Assembly: GCA_001603075.1 (NCBI GenBank)
Contig: LVBB01000020.1
Location: 24,216-84,757, forward strand
Reading direction: 5' to 3'
Origin: Phycisphaerales bacterium Planc_01
Lineage (GTDB): Bacteria > Planctomycetota > Phycisphaerae > Sedimentisphaerales > Anaerobacaceae
Length of the DNA: 60,542 nt
Positions 40,756 to 49,386 of this stretch are shown here, piece by piece. Each line of letters begins with the position of its first letter. The first letter of the stretch is position 1. Under the pieces are notes generated by a model. The model saw only the letters and a list, made by a program, of their open reading frames with translations, was not told where the DNA came from and did not search any database. Position numbers and translations under genes: made by a program.

Positions 40756-41712
40756 CTACACGTCCTTGACGAACAGGCTGCTGACGGATTCATCTCTGTG
40801 AATTCTCTTGATCGCCTCGCCGAGCATGGACGCGGCGCTGAGCACTTTGATCCGACCGAACTTCTTGACCTCTTCGGTCAACGGAATCGTGTCGGTGACC
40901 ACTACCTCATCCATCGGCGCCGCTTCCAGTCGCTTGAGCGCCTCCCCGGCGAACACCCCGTGCGTGGCCCCGACGAAAATCTTCTTGCATCCGCGCTGCT
41001 TGACCAGCTCGGCGGCGCTGCACACGGTGCCGGCGGTCGCGATGATGTCGTCGCACATCAGGACGTTGCGGCCCTTCACGTCGCCGATCAGTTCATCGGC
41101 CCGCACGCAGTCCCCACTGACCCGTCTCTTGTGGACGATCGCCAGATCGCCGCCGAGGTGAGAGGCGTACCGTGCGGCGGTCTTGATATTGCCCACATCC
41201 GGCGAGACAACCGTCAGGTTGTCGATCTTCTTCTCGCGGAAGTAGCGGCTCAGCACCAGCTCCCCGGTCAGATGATCGACCGGGATGTCGAAGAAGCCCT
41301 GCAACTGGTGCGCGTGCAGGTCGATCGCCAAGGCCCGGTCGGCCCCCGCCGTAGCCACGAGATTCGCCACCAGCTTGGCCGTGATCGGCACCCGGCCTTC
41401 ATCCTTGCGGTCCTGGCGGGCGTAGCCGAAATACGGCACGACGGCGGTGATGCGCTTGGCGCTGGCCCGGCGCAGACAGTCCAGGTAAATCAGCAGCTCA
41501 ACCAGGTGCTCGTCCACAGGCTTGCACGTGGACTGCACCACGAAGCAGTCGCGGCCTCGCACGTCGTCTTCGATCCGGATGAGCTTCTCACCATCGGGAA
41601 AACGGCTGATCTTGGCGCCCCCCACGGGGATGCCGAGATACTTGCACACCGCTCCGGCCAGTGCCGGGTTGCTGCTTCCCGAGAATATCTTCAGGCTGTC
41701 GTTCAAAAACAT
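40756..41712 (-). CDS. prs: Ribose-phosphate pyrophosphokinase (PRPP synthetase)
   Basis: 318 residues; makes PRPP from ribose 5-phosphate and ATP for nucleotides and His/Trp. Motifs: IRFPDGE-like SRFPDGEKLIRIEDDVRGRD, VVPYFGYARQDRKDEGR (flexible loop), AIDLHAHQLQGFFDIPVDHL, VVSPDVGNIKTAARYASHLG, VHKRR, and the PRPP loop NVLMCDDIIATAGTVCSAA where most relatives have D-T-G/A-G-T. Full length, class I. It follows glmU by 42 nt, an order (glmU-prs-rplY-pth) conserved widely across bacteria. Confidence 0.97.
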   Translation of the reverse strand: MFLNDSLKIFSGSSNPALAGAVCKYLGIPVGGAKISRFPDGEKLIRIEDDVRGRDCFVVQSTCKPVDEHLVELLIYLDCLRRASAKRITAVVPYFGYARQDRKDEGRVPITAKLVANLVATAGADRALAIDLHAHQLQGFFDIPVDHLTGELVLSRYFREKKIDNLTVVSPDVGNIKTAARYASHLGGDLAIVHKRRVSGDCVRADELIGDVKGRNVLMCDDIIATAGTVCSAAELVKQRGCKKIFVGATHGVFAGEALKRLEAAPMDEVVVTDTIPLTEEVKKFGRIKVLSAASMLGEAIKRIHRDESVSSLFVKDV

Positions 41713-41754
41713 CGCTATGGGCCCTTCGGCGTAATGGAAAACTCGTGCGGCCGC

Positions 41755-42984
41755 TTACCGCTGCTCCTTGTTCAGCTCGTTGACGTTTTCCTGCGATATG
41801 ACGGTTCCGGCGCCGATATGCGCTCCGGGCGGCAGCACCAGCGGGGCGATCAGCACGGCGCCCGAGCCGATGTAGCAGTCGTCGCCCACGGTCGTCCGGC
41901 TGATCGTCTGGCCGTCGAAATTCGCGGTGATCGAGCCGGCGCCGATGTTGACGTTCCGCCCGATGACGGCGTCGCCGAGGTAGCTGTGATGTCGCGCCCG
42001 CACGCCGTCGGCCAGCGTCACATCCTTGACCTCGGTGAAAACACCCAGGACGACGTCGTCCTCAATCACGGTGTCGTTTCTCAGAAAGGCGAACGGGCCG
42101 ATGCGACAGCCCCGGCCGATTCGGATGGGGCCGTGAATGTAGGTGAACGGCTCGATCACCGTGTCCTGGCCGATCTGTGCCCTGGCGTCGATCCAGGTAT
42201 TGTCGGGATCGACGATGGTCACCCCGTTTTCCATCATCTCCTGCTGAATGCGCTGCTGCATGATCTTGCTGGCGACGCTGAGCTGGGCGCGGCTGTTGAC
42301 GCCCATCGCCTCTTCCGGGCGAACGGCGGTGATGGCCACGACCTTGTGCCCTGTCGCGATCAGCACCGACAGTGCGTCGGTCAGGTAGTATTCCCCTTTG
42401 ACGTTGTCCGGCTTGACCTGCTCCAGCGCCGCAAACAACGCCTGGTTGTTGAACAGGTAGTAGCTCGGGTTCACCTCGCGGGTCGCCTTCTGGGCCGGCG
42501 TGCAGTCGCTGTCCTCGACGATGCCCTGGATGTTGCCGTAGGCGTCCCGGACGATGCGGCCGTAACCGGTGGGGTCGTCCAGAACCGCGGTGGCCAACGT
42601 GGCCGCCGAGTGTTCGGCCTGGTGTTTGTCGATCAGCGTCTGGAGCGTCTTGGCACGGATCAGAGGTCCGTCGCCGCAAAGGACCAGGGTTTCGCCCTTG
42701 AAGTCCTTCAGGTGCACCTTGCAGCAGCCCACGGCATGGGCCGTACCCTTCTGCTCAGACTGCTCGACCCAGACAATATCGGACGCATCACTGAACCGCT
42801 CCTGGACCTGATCGGCGCCGAAACCAACGACGACATAGATCCTTTCCACGCCCACACTTCGACACGCATCGAGGACGTAGGCCAACATCGGCCGGCCCGT
42901 CACTTCGTGCAGCACTTTCGGCAACTTGGTGTTCATCCGGCTGCTCACCCCGGCCGCCAACAAGATTGCCACTCTATCTGCCAT
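41755..42984 (-). CDS. glmU: GlmU-type bifunctional N-acetylglucosamine-1-phosphate uridyltransferase / acetyltransferase, short form
   Basis: 409 residues against ~455 for typical GlmU. The pyrophosphorylase half has ILLAAGVSSRMNTKLPKVLHEV (usually G-T-R-M), QKGTAHAV, LVLCGDGPLI, YGRIVRD, EGEYYL-like KGEYYLTDAL and AMGVNSRAQL. The left-handed beta-helix half retains the acetyltransferase His in RARHHSYLGDAVIGRNVNIGAGSITANFDG. The last ~45 residues, including the usual R-V-P-Q tail, are missing. Both activities look possible, but acetyl-CoA binding by the shortened C-terminus is uncertain. Product UDP-GlcNAc feeds the Lpx enzymes encoded upstream and peptidoglycan. A tRNA-Gln gene lies 33 nt upstream. 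Confidence 0.88.
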   Translation of the reverse strand: MADRVAILLAAGVSSRMNTKLPKVLHEVTGRPMLAYVLDACRSVGVERIYVVVGFGADQVQERFSDASDIVWVEQSEQKGTAHAVGCCKVHLKDFKGETLVLCGDGPLIRAKTLQTLIDKHQAEHSAATLATAVLDDPTGYGRIVRDAYGNIQGIVEDSDCTPAQKATREVNPSYYLFNNQALFAALEQVKPDNVKGEYYLTDALSVLIATGHKVVAITAVRPEEAMGVNSRAQLSVASKIMQQRIQQEMMENGVTIVDPDNTWIDARAQIGQDTVIEPFTYIHGPIRIGRGCRIGPFAFLRNDTVIEDDVVLGVFTEVKDVTLADGVRARHHSYLGDAVIGRNVNIGAGSITANFDGQTISRTTVGDDCYIGSGAVLIAPLVLPPGAHIGAGTVISQENVNELNKEQR

Positions 42985-43017
42985 GTGCCCTTTCCATAGC
43001 CATTGATGATTGTCTAT

Positions 43018-43089
43018 CTACCCGGCCAGGACTCGAACCTGGAATATGGGTACCAAAAACCCATGTGTTGCCGATTACACCACCGGGTA
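43018..43089 (-). tRNA. tRNA-Gln (anticodon TTG)
   Basis: 72 nt. Acceptor TACCCGG pairs with CCGGGTA followed by discriminator G; D arm includes GGTGTAATCGGCAACAC; anticodon arm ATGGGT-TTTTGGT-ACCCAT with TTG at positions 34-36; T arm CCAGG-TTCGAGT-CCTGG. CCA is not encoded. It sits between the PfkB kinase and glmU genes. Confidence 0.96.
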
Positions 43090-43393
43090 ATCGAATTGAT
43101 TGTCGATGATGGACTATTGATTCTTGCTGTCGGTCCAGACGGAAAGCTGACCCGGTAATTATCAATAATCAATCATCACTGATCGATACCCTTGCTGTCA
43201 CGGAGACCGCTCGAGAGCGCTCTGGTAAGACCTTGCCGGAGGCTTGAGCCAGCCATGCCGTGATGCTGCTGACCCCGATGACCGTCATTCCGGTCCGACT
43301 CTACCCCTTGCGACAAGACTACCGCGAAACGAGAACTATACCGGATCGCCCAGGTCAATGCAACTTTTTTCGCCTTTTTCCGCAGAAATCGGG
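43090..43393. other. 304-nt spacer between tRNA-Gln and the PfkB kinase gene
   Basis: No gene is supported. It contains an A/T-rich part beside the tRNA (GATTATTGATAATTACC on the minus strand) and the promoter at 43335-43363. Confidence 0.6.
43335..43363 (-). promoter_or_regulatory. Promoter upstream of tRNA-Gln and glmU-prs-rplY-pth
   Basis: Minus strand: TTGCAT (43358-43363, 3/6) and TATAGT (43335-43340, 5/6) with a 17-nt spacer; predicted +1 near 43328. A/T-rich tracts (GAAAAAGGCGAAAAAAG) just upstream could act as an UP element. Confidence 0.5.
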
Positions 43394-44359
43394 TCAGAGG
43401 CGTTGGATCTCGACTTGGATGCGCCGGCCGGCCTGGTGCCATGTCCGGCTGTCGGTCCAGCCGTAGGCGCGGGCCGTGGCAACCTTCAGGGCCGTAGTCA
43501 GGGCCGCCCGGGCACTCTCACGCGGGCCGTAGCCGGCCAGGAAGCCGGCCAGCAGGTAGTCGCCGCAGCCGACCGTTTCGAGAACCGGGCCTACCGTCGT
43601 TGTCCGGCCCGTCCAGGCGCCGGTTCTCGTCACCAGAACAGCTCCCTTGCCGCCCCGACTGATGAGGATGGTCGGCACCTTTTCCAGCAGAACTCGGCCC
43701 ATGGCCGCCAACGCTGCGGGGGTGTTCCTGACCTCCGTGCCAGGCAATTGGGCCAACTCCTCGACGTTTGGGGCGACCAGCCACGGCAGGCCCGCATCGA
43801 CGAGACGCTCCAGGGCCGGGCCATAGGTATCGGCAACGATTCGGGCCCCTTGCTTGTGGCACGTCTGTACCAGGGCGACACCGGCGTCGAGCAATTCACC
43901 GGCGGGCATGGCCCCGGCGAAGACACAGATGTCGTTCTTGCGGACCGTCTTCGTCAGAGTCTCTTGAAGGTGAGCCAGCGAGGCCCGCGTGGCCAGGCGG
44001 CCGGGCTGACGCAGGTGCATCTCGCGGCGGCCCGTGGTGTCCACCACGGTGATGTTCTCTCGCGTCCGGCCTTCCGCGACGGTCATGGCGGCATGCACGA
44101 GCGCGCTTTGCGCTCGGACGGCGCTTCGCATCGCCTCGTAATCGTCGCGGCCCCACAGACCCGCGGCAACGCTCTCGCAGCCCATCCAGGCCAGCGCCGA
44201 GGAGACGTTCAGCGCCTTGCCCGCCGGCCGGATCACCTGCTCGTCGATCTGGGCATGAAGCCCCCAGTCGAGCCCCCGCCCCCGGCAACTGACATCCCAC
44301 GCCGGCGACAGACCAACCGTGATGATCCGCCCCTTCGATTTCACTGGGCTATCCCGCAA
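43394..44359 (-). CDS. PfkB-family sugar kinase, 1-phosphofructokinase type
   Basis: 321 residues. TVGLSPAWDVSC at the start, GKALNVSSALAWMG (about 47) is the ribokinase-fold sugar-binding glycine motif, NITVVDTTG follows, then VAPNVEELAQL (about 195), LISRGGKGAVLV and the C-terminal VLETVGCGDYLLAGFLAGY with the catalytic Asp (G-A-G-D in most relatives, here G-C-G-D). The overall pattern is closest to the 1-phosphofructokinase / tagatose-6-phosphate kinase branch. The exact sugar phosphate is not assigned. The gene lies 22 nt after the Gfo/Idh gene in a lipid A cluster, so an unusual sugar substrate is possible. Confidence 0.85.
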   Translation of the reverse strand: MRDSPVKSKGRIITVGLSPAWDVSCRGRGLDWGLHAQIDEQVIRPAGKALNVSSALAWMGCESVAAGLWGRDDYEAMRSAVRAQSALVHAAMTVAEGRTRENITVVDTTGRREMHLRQPGRLATRASLAHLQETLTKTVRKNDICVFAGAMPAGELLDAGVALVQTCHKQGARIVADTYGPALERLVDAGLPWLVAPNVEELAQLPGTEVRNTPAALAAMGRVLLEKVPTILISRGGKGAVLVTRTGAWTGRTTTVGPVLETVGCGDYLLAGFLAGYGPRESARAALTTALKVATARAYGWTDSRTWHQAGRRIQVEIQRL

Positions 44360-44381
44360 ACGGACGATGGCTCTGCGATGG

Positions 44382-45395
44382 TCAATCCCACTTGTGGCGT
44401 CGGACGGCGGTCAGGATCTTCTGGGCGCAGCGCAACGCCGCCAGGCCCTCTTCGGCGCTGACCTCGGGCGTGAACGAACGGTCCCTGACGGCGCGGAGGA
44501 AGGCCTCCTGCTGGAGACGCACCGGCTCCTTGTCGTCGATCTGAAGCTGCTCGATGTGCAGCAGATCGGGCCAATTCACGCTCGTGAAGTCGAAGTTGCC
44601 CTTCTCGCGCTGCTGCTTGATCCACTCGACGACGTTCGTGTTCGGCGCCGTCTTGATGACAATCCCGCTCTTCTTGAGGTAGTCGACGCTCAGATAGGCC
44701 TGCCGCGAGAAGACGCGGACGCGACGCTCGGTCTTCAGCGCCAGACGGGATGCGGTGATGTTGGCGATGCAGCCGTTGTCGAACGCGATCCGCGCATTGC
44801 AGATGTCTTCGGCTCCCTCGATCACGCCGACGCCGACCGCGTCGACGCGCCGGATCTTGCTGGCCGCCAGCGACAGAATGATGTCGATATCGTGAATCAT
44901 GATATCCAGCACGACGCCGATGTCGGTCGAGCGGAACGGATAGGGGCTGACGCGCTGGGCCTCGATGAACTTCGGTTCGATACTCAGCCGTTTCATCGCC
45001 TGAACGACCGGATTGCAGCGCTCTGAATGCCCGACTGCCACGACGGTGTCGAAGCGCCGCGCCAGGGAGACGATCTTGCGTCCTTCCCGCACGCTCGATG
45101 CCAGCGGCTTCTCGATCAGCACCGGAATCCGGTGCCGCAGGAAGAGCTTGGCCAATTGCAGGTGGGTGGTCGTCGGCGTCGCGACGGTCACGGCGTCCAC
45201 CTTGTCGAGGACGTCGGCGCAATCGGTATAGGCGGTGCAGCCGTACTTGTCCGCCAGGACTTTCGCGCGGTCGGGGTTGGTGTCGACAACGCCCACCAGC
45301 TCGCTGTCCGGCAGTTGACTGTACACTTTCGCGTGGATGGCGCCCATCTTTCCGGCGCCGACGACGGCCGTTCGAATCTTCGCTGTTTCGTCCAT
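44382..45395 (-). CDS. Gfo/Idh/MocA-family NAD(P)-dependent oxidoreductase in the lpx cluster
   Basis: 337 residues. Rossmann start RTAVVGAGKMGAIHAKVYSQL, GVVDTNPDRAKVLADKYG, VTVATPTTTHLQLAKLFL, the EKPLA motif (about 95), and SERCNPVVQAM, DIMIHDIDIIL lining the active site; C-terminal beta-sheet domain with SRQAYLSVDYL. It lies 62 nt after lpxA. In Leptospira and Acidithiobacillus a Gfo/Idh enzyme (GnnA) beside lpxA oxidises UDP-GlcNAc at C3 so that GnnB can add an amine, giving amide-linked lipid A. No GnnB-type aminotransferase is next to it here, so the GnnA role is only a hypothesis. Start MDETAKIR at 45395; an ATG at 45413 is also in frame. Confidence 0.85.
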   Translation of the reverse strand: MDETAKIRTAVVGAGKMGAIHAKVYSQLPDSELVGVVDTNPDRAKVLADKYGCTAYTDCADVLDKVDAVTVATPTTTHLQLAKLFLRHRIPVLIEKPLASSVREGRKIVSLARRFDTVVAVGHSERCNPVVQAMKRLSIEPKFIEAQRVSPYPFRSTDIGVVLDIMIHDIDIILSLAASKIRRVDAVGVGVIEGAEDICNARIAFDNGCIANITASRLALKTERRVRVFSRQAYLSVDYLKKSGIVIKTAPNTNVVEWIKQQREKGNFDFTSVNWPDLLHIEQLQIDDKEPVRLQQEAFLRAVRDRSFTPEVSAEEGLAALRCAQKILTAVRRHKWD

Positions 45396-45457
45396 TGTTG
45401 GTTCCCGGCTCATCCGCCTGCGTGCCCGATCCCGGCTGTGGGCGCGTGCGCCGTTGG

Positions 45458-46264
45458 TTATCTCCTCAAGGTCTCCAGGTATCTGCCGAACCGATGCTCA
45501 CTGCTGTGCAGGATGGCCTCGACGATCGCGCGGACGTTCTCGTCGAGCCCGTCTTCCCCGGCCATCGCCCGGGCGGTGGCCAGCAGCGGCATCCCCTCAC
45601 GATACAGGCGCCGGTACGCGTCGAAGATGCGTTCCTGCTGCTGCTCGTCGAGTCCGGCCCGCTGGAGGCCGCGCTTGTTGACGCCGCGAACGCAGGCCGG
45701 ATAGTGCCCGCTGACCATCATGAACGGCGGCATGTCGTGCGTCAGACCCGCCAGGCCCGCCACGAAACACCATCGCCCCAATGTCACAAACTGGTGCATG
45801 CCGGCCACGCCGCTGACCCAGGCCCCTTCCTCGATCTTCCCGTGCCCCCCCACCTGGACGCTGTTGCTCAGAACGATGCGGTTCTCCAGGATGCAGTCGT
45901 GCCCGATGTGCGTGCCGATCATGATCAGGTTGTCGTTGCCGATCTGCGTGCTGGCGTCCTCGTATCGACTGGGATGAATCGTGACGTTCTCGCGAATGAC
46001 GTTGCGGTCTCCGATCACCAGCGAGCCGATCTTCGAGCTCGGATCGAACCCGAGCACCTGGGGACAACAACCGATCACACAGTTCGGGTAGAACCGATTG
46101 CCCTGCCCGATCGTGACGCGGTCGGCGATCACGACGTGGGCGTCGAGGACGGTCCCGGCGCCGATCGACACGCCGTCCGCCACCACGCACAGGGGCCCAA
46201 TGACCACATCATCCGCAAGTTGTGCGTTCGTCCCAACGATTGCCGTGGGGTGTATCTTCGCCAT
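45458..46264 (-). CDS. lpxA: Acyl-ACP--UDP-N-acetylglucosamine O-acyltransferase
   Basis: 268 residues; first step of lipid A synthesis. Starts MAKIHPTAIVGTNAQLADDVVIGP, a left-handed beta-helix with hexapeptide repeats (VIGPLC, SIGAGT). IGTHIGHDCILENRIVLSNSVQVGGHGKI contains the catalytic His and the H-D pair; GVAGMHQFVTLGRWCFVAGLAGLTHDMPPFMM and RGVNKRGLQRAGL complete the substrate sites. Start MAKIHP at 46264 has AGGA ~9 nt upstream; GTG at 46327 directly after the LpxC-FabZ stop is in frame but outside the family. Order lpxD, lpxC/fabZ, lpxA. Confidence 0.95.
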   Translation of the reverse strand: MAKIHPTAIVGTNAQLADDVVIGPLCVVADGVSIGAGTVLDAHVVIADRVTIGQGNRFYPNCVIGCCPQVLGFDPSSKIGSLVIGDRNVIRENVTIHPSRYEDASTQIGNDNLIMIGTHIGHDCILENRIVLSNSVQVGGHGKIEEGAWVSGVAGMHQFVTLGRWCFVAGLAGLTHDMPPFMMVSGHYPACVRGVNKRGLQRAGLDEQQQERIFDAYRRLYREGMPLLATARAMAGEDGLDENVRAIVEAILHSSEHRFGRYLETLRR

Positions 46265-46327
46265 TGTATCGGTTCCTGCCTCTCCTGGAGCTGCCGCTCT
46301 GAACAAAAGGTTCCGGTTCTGTTTCAC

Positions 46328-47638
46328 TCACATTTTGTCGTCGTCCACGAGCATGAACTTGATCTCGGCCTCGGCGGCCACCGCGTCGCCCACCATCGCC
46401 AGGCAGCGGCAGTGCGCGGTGCGTTTTCGCAGCCGAATCGTCTCGGCCGACAGGATCAACTGGTCGCCCGGGACGACCGCCCTGCGCAGCTTGACGCCGT
46501 CCATGCTCAGCAACAGGGCCAACTGCCCGGTGTGTTCGAGCTTCTGGGCAAACAGAAGGCCCGAGACCTGCGCCATGGCCTCGACGATCAGCACGCCCGG
46601 CATGATCGGCGTCCCGGGGAAATGACCCTGGAAGAACATCTCGTTGAACGTCACGTTCTTGACGCCGCGAATCTTCGTGTCGCCTTCGATCTCGATGATC
46701 TTGTCCACGAGAAGGAACGGATAGCGATGGGGCAGGATCTTCTGAATCCGACGGATATCGAGAATCGCGTCCGTCCCGAACTGGTCGATCCGGTCCTGCT
46801 GCTCGGCCTGCTCGTAGATCTTGCGCGCCAACTGCTGGTTCAGCGTGTGCCCGCTCTTGTAGGCCACCACCCGACCGACGATCGGCCGACCGACCAGCGC
46901 CAGATCGCCGATCAGATCGACGATCTTGTGACGGACGCACTCGTTCGGAAAGCGGTAGGCGTTTTTGATCGGCCCCTCCGAATCGATCACGAGGATGTCG
47001 TGGGGACTGATGTGCGCGCCGATGCCCCGCGCCTGGAACTGGCGGGCCTCCGCTTCGAGCAGGAACGTGCGGGCCGGCGCCATGCCGTTTTCGAAACTCT
47101 CCGGCGTGAGCCGATAGCTGAAGATCTGCCGGCCGATCCCCGCATGGCCGCTGTAATCCAGATCGTACGTCACGTTGAAACTGCTGTCCGCATAGGGCAG
47201 GGCATAGATCGTCGCATCGCCGGCGCTGACCGTGACGGGCTTCTTGATGACGAACTCCCGGCGCGGGTTCTTCTGTTCGACGGCGCCGGCGCTCTTGAGG
47301 ACCTTGAAATAATCTGCGCTGCTGCAATCCATGGCGGGCAGTTCCGGCCCATCGACCTCGACAAGGAGATTGTCGATGCCGAGGGCGTGGATCGCGGCCA
47401 TACAGTGCTCGATGGTCTCGATGCTGACCTCGCCCTTCTTGATGCTGGTGCGCCGGCTGCGTTCGGCGACGTTCGGGACCACCGCGGGGATGCGCACCGC
47501 CCCGGGGACGTCGGTTCGCACGAAGACCACCCCCGCGTCCTCCGGCGCCGGACGAAAAGTCACCCGCGATTCTTCGCCCCCAAACAGCCCCCTGCCGGCC
47601 AGCTTACCCTCGCCCTTGATCGTGGTTTGCAGCTTCAA
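46328..47638 (-). CDS. lpxC/fabZ: LpxC-FabZ bifunctional UDP-3-O-acyl-GlcNAc deacetylase / 3-hydroxyacyl-ACP dehydratase
   Basis: 436 residues, a known fusion. LpxC part (1-~290): [16 protein letters not shown], zinc ligands in [15 protein letters not shown] (His ~79), [14 protein letters not shown] (His, Asp ~230) and [12 protein letters not shown] (catalytic His ~262). FabZ part (~300-436): [40 protein letters not shown] with the catalytic His and Glu. Committed lipid A step and a fatty-acid elongation dehydratase in one chain may balance membrane synthesis. The start overlaps the lpxD 3' end by 35 nt. Fusion is shared by Bacteroidota and many planctomycetes. Confidence 0.96.
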   Translation of the reverse strand: MKLQTTIKGEGKLAGRGLFGGEESRVTFRPAPEDAGVVFVRTDVPGAVRIPAVVPNVAERSRRTSIKKGEVSIETIEHCMAAIHALGIDNLLVEVDGPELPAMDCSSADYFKVLKSAGAVEQKNPRREFVIKKPVTVSAGDATIYALPYADSSFNVTYDLDYSGHAGIGRQIFSYRLTPESFENGMAPARTFLLEAEARQFQARGIGAHISPHDILVIDSEGPIKNAYRFPNECVRHKIVDLIGDLALVGRPIVGRVVAYKSGHTLNQQLARKIYEQAEQQDRIDQFGTDAILDIRRIQKILPHRYPFLLVDKIIEIEGDTKIRGVKNVTFNEMFFQGHFPGTPIMPGVLIVEAMAQVSGLLFAQKLEHTGQLALLLSMDGVKLRRAVVPGDQLILSAETIRLRKRTAHCRCLAMVGDAVAAEAEIKFMLVDDDKM

Positions 47639-48659
47639 GCTCTTCTACCTTCGCCGTGAGGCGCTTCAATTGTTGTGCGAGTTTCGGCAGGCGAAACAGA
47701 TGCGCGACGATCCGGACCGCCTCTTTCATATCCACCGCGGGCGTCCAGGCAAGTCTCTGGCCGCCGGGCACACTGCTCATCACGCCGGATTGTGCGCCGA
47801 CCATCGTGCCGGCGCCAATCTCGATATTGTCGGCCAGGCCCACTTGCCCGGCCAGGACGACGCCGTCGCCCAGACGGCAACTGCCGGCTACGCCCACCTG
47901 CGCCGCGATCAGGCAGCCCTTGCCCACGACCACGTTGTGGCCGATCTGGACGAGATTGTCGATCTTGGTGCCGGCGCCGATTATGGTATTGCCGAATTTC
48001 GCCCTGTCAATGCACGTGTTGGCGCCGATTTCCACGAAATCCTCGATCACCACGCCGCCGTTGTGCGGGACGAGCCGGTGGCGCCCGTCGATGTAGGCGT
48101 ATCCGAACCCCATCGAGCCGACGGTGCCGTGGCTCTGCACAATCACGTGATTGCCGATCGTGCAGCGATGATAGACCGTCACGTAGCTGTCCAGGCGGCA
48201 GTCGGCCCCGATCCGGGACCCTTCGCCGATGGTGCATCCGTTGCCGATCACGGTGCCCGAGCCGATCTCGACGCGATCGCCGATCACCGCATACGGACCG
48301 ATGCTGACCCGATCTCCCAGACGAACGCCGGCGCCGAGGCGCGCGGTGGGGTCGATGCCTTCGGGCGGGGGTGCCAGCCGGGGCGCGAACTGTTCGAGCG
48401 TCGTGATGAGCGCCGCGTTGACGTTGGCGACGACCAACTGGGGCGCGAGCACACCGGCGATCGGCCGGGCCACGATGATCGCGGCCGCCGCGCACTTCTT
48501 CGCCGCCGGCTCATGTTTCGAATCGGTCACAAAGGCCACATCGGCGGCGCCGGCCATCGCCAGAGACTGAACCGATCCAACCTCGCAGCCCAGACCTTCC
48601 GGGCCGCCAATCACCTCGGCGCCAAGCTGCCTGGCCAACTCTGTTACTGTCAAGGCCAT
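47604..48659 (-). CDS. lpxD: UDP-3-O-(3-hydroxyacyl)glucosamine N-acyltransferase
   Basis: 351 residues; adds the N-linked acyl chain in lipid A synthesis. The N-terminal uridine-binding domain (about 1-100) has [16 protein letters not shown] and AAAIIVARP; the beta-helix follows ([20 protein letters not shown]...). [44 protein letters not shown] and [24 protein letters not shown] hold the catalytic and binding residues, including His in IGHNV. A C-terminal helical tail ([21 protein letters not shown]) completes it. The 3' end overlaps lpxC by 35 nt. Confidence 0.95.
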   Translation of the reverse strand: MALTVTELARQLGAEVIGGPEGLGCEVGSVQSLAMAGAADVAFVTDSKHEPAAKKCAAAAIIVARPIAGVLAPQLVVANVNAALITTLEQFAPRLAPPPEGIDPTARLGAGVRLGDRVSIGPYAVIGDRVEIGSGTVIGNGCTIGEGSRIGADCRLDSYVTVYHRCTIGNHVIVQSHGTVGSMGFGYAYIDGRHRLVPHNGGVVIEDFVEIGANTCIDRAKFGNTIIGAGTKIDNLVQIGHNVVVGKGCLIAAQVGVAGSCRLGDGVVLAGQVGLADNIEIGAGTMVGAQSGVMSSVPGGQRLAWTPAVDMKEAVRIVAHLFRLPKLAQQLKRLTAKVEELEAANHDQGRG

Positions 48660-48726
48660 TCGAACCCCGCGAAAACGATCATCACAGTGGAACGCATCCG
48701 AGCCGACGACGGCTCACGCTCTCCGC

Positions 48727-49323
48727 CTACGGCTTGAGGTCTTTGAGCTTGTCCAGCCGGGCCATGACTTCCTGCGTCAGATCGACGCAACCGTTGGCAT
48801 ACAGAACTTTGTGCGTGCTGAACGTCGCCATCAGCTCCTCGCTGGAGATCGGAAACTCCGGCTCCGTACGCTCCAAAACCACCTCCAGACCCTTTTCCTT
48901 GGCCACTGTGGCGATGATCTTCAGCGTCTCCTGATACAGCTTCTCCATCCACATCTTGTCCTGGGTCATGCGCTGCTGGTTGAGGAACTCCTGCTGGCTT
49001 TCCAGCTCCGCGCGGGCCTTGAGCACCTTCTGCAACTGCTGGAGGTGGTCGGGCGTCCCGGCCCGGAGGGTTTTCAGCTCGGCCTCGGCCGCCTCGACCA
49101 TCTTGGCCTGGGCCTCCAGCTCGGCCCGAGCGCGGTTCTGTCGGGCGACCGCTTGGGCGCGATACTGCGTCTGCGCCTGGCACTGGTTGAACACGGTGCG
49201 CACGCTGACCACGCCGATTCTCGAAGCGGACGTGGCCGCCGGACCCGCGTGACCGTACTGGAAGGTCGCCAGCACGGCAACCACGCAAATCATCACGCCC
49301 ATGGCAATCGTTCTACTCTTCAT
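48727..49323 (-). CDS. Skp/OmpH-family periplasmic chaperone
   Basis: 198 residues. A signal peptide (MKSRTIAMGVMICVVAVLATFQYGHA, 26 residues by span) precedes RIGVVSVRTVFNQCQA, the typical beta strand at the start of Skp. A long coiled coil (about 50-135) rich in Ala, Glu, Gln and Arg and the strand GLEVVLERTEPEFPIS follow, then VLYANGCVDLTQEVMARLDKL. Skp trimers hold unfolded outer-membrane proteins for BamA, whose gene lies 63 nt upstream. The bamA-skp-lpxD order is widely conserved. Confidence 0.9.
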   Translation of the reverse strand: MKSRTIAMGVMICVVAVLATFQYGHAGPAATSASRIGVVSVRTVFNQCQAQTQYRAQAVARQNRARAELEAQAKMVEAAEAELKTLRAGTPDHLQQLQKVLKARAELESQQEFLNQQRMTQDKMWMEKLYQETLKIIATVAKEKGLEVVLERTEPEFPISSEELMATFSTHKVLYANGCVDLTQEVMARLDKLKDLKP

Positions 49324-49386
49324 CTAGCGCCCTTTCTTCTGTTCGCTCTGCTTTCAAGTCATGGTTGTACAGCGTCCGGCCGCACG

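Noticed and set aside
46328-47638. LpxC-FabZ fusion as novel
   Set aside because: The fusion is well known in Bacteroidota and other phyla; annotated but not reported as a new observation.
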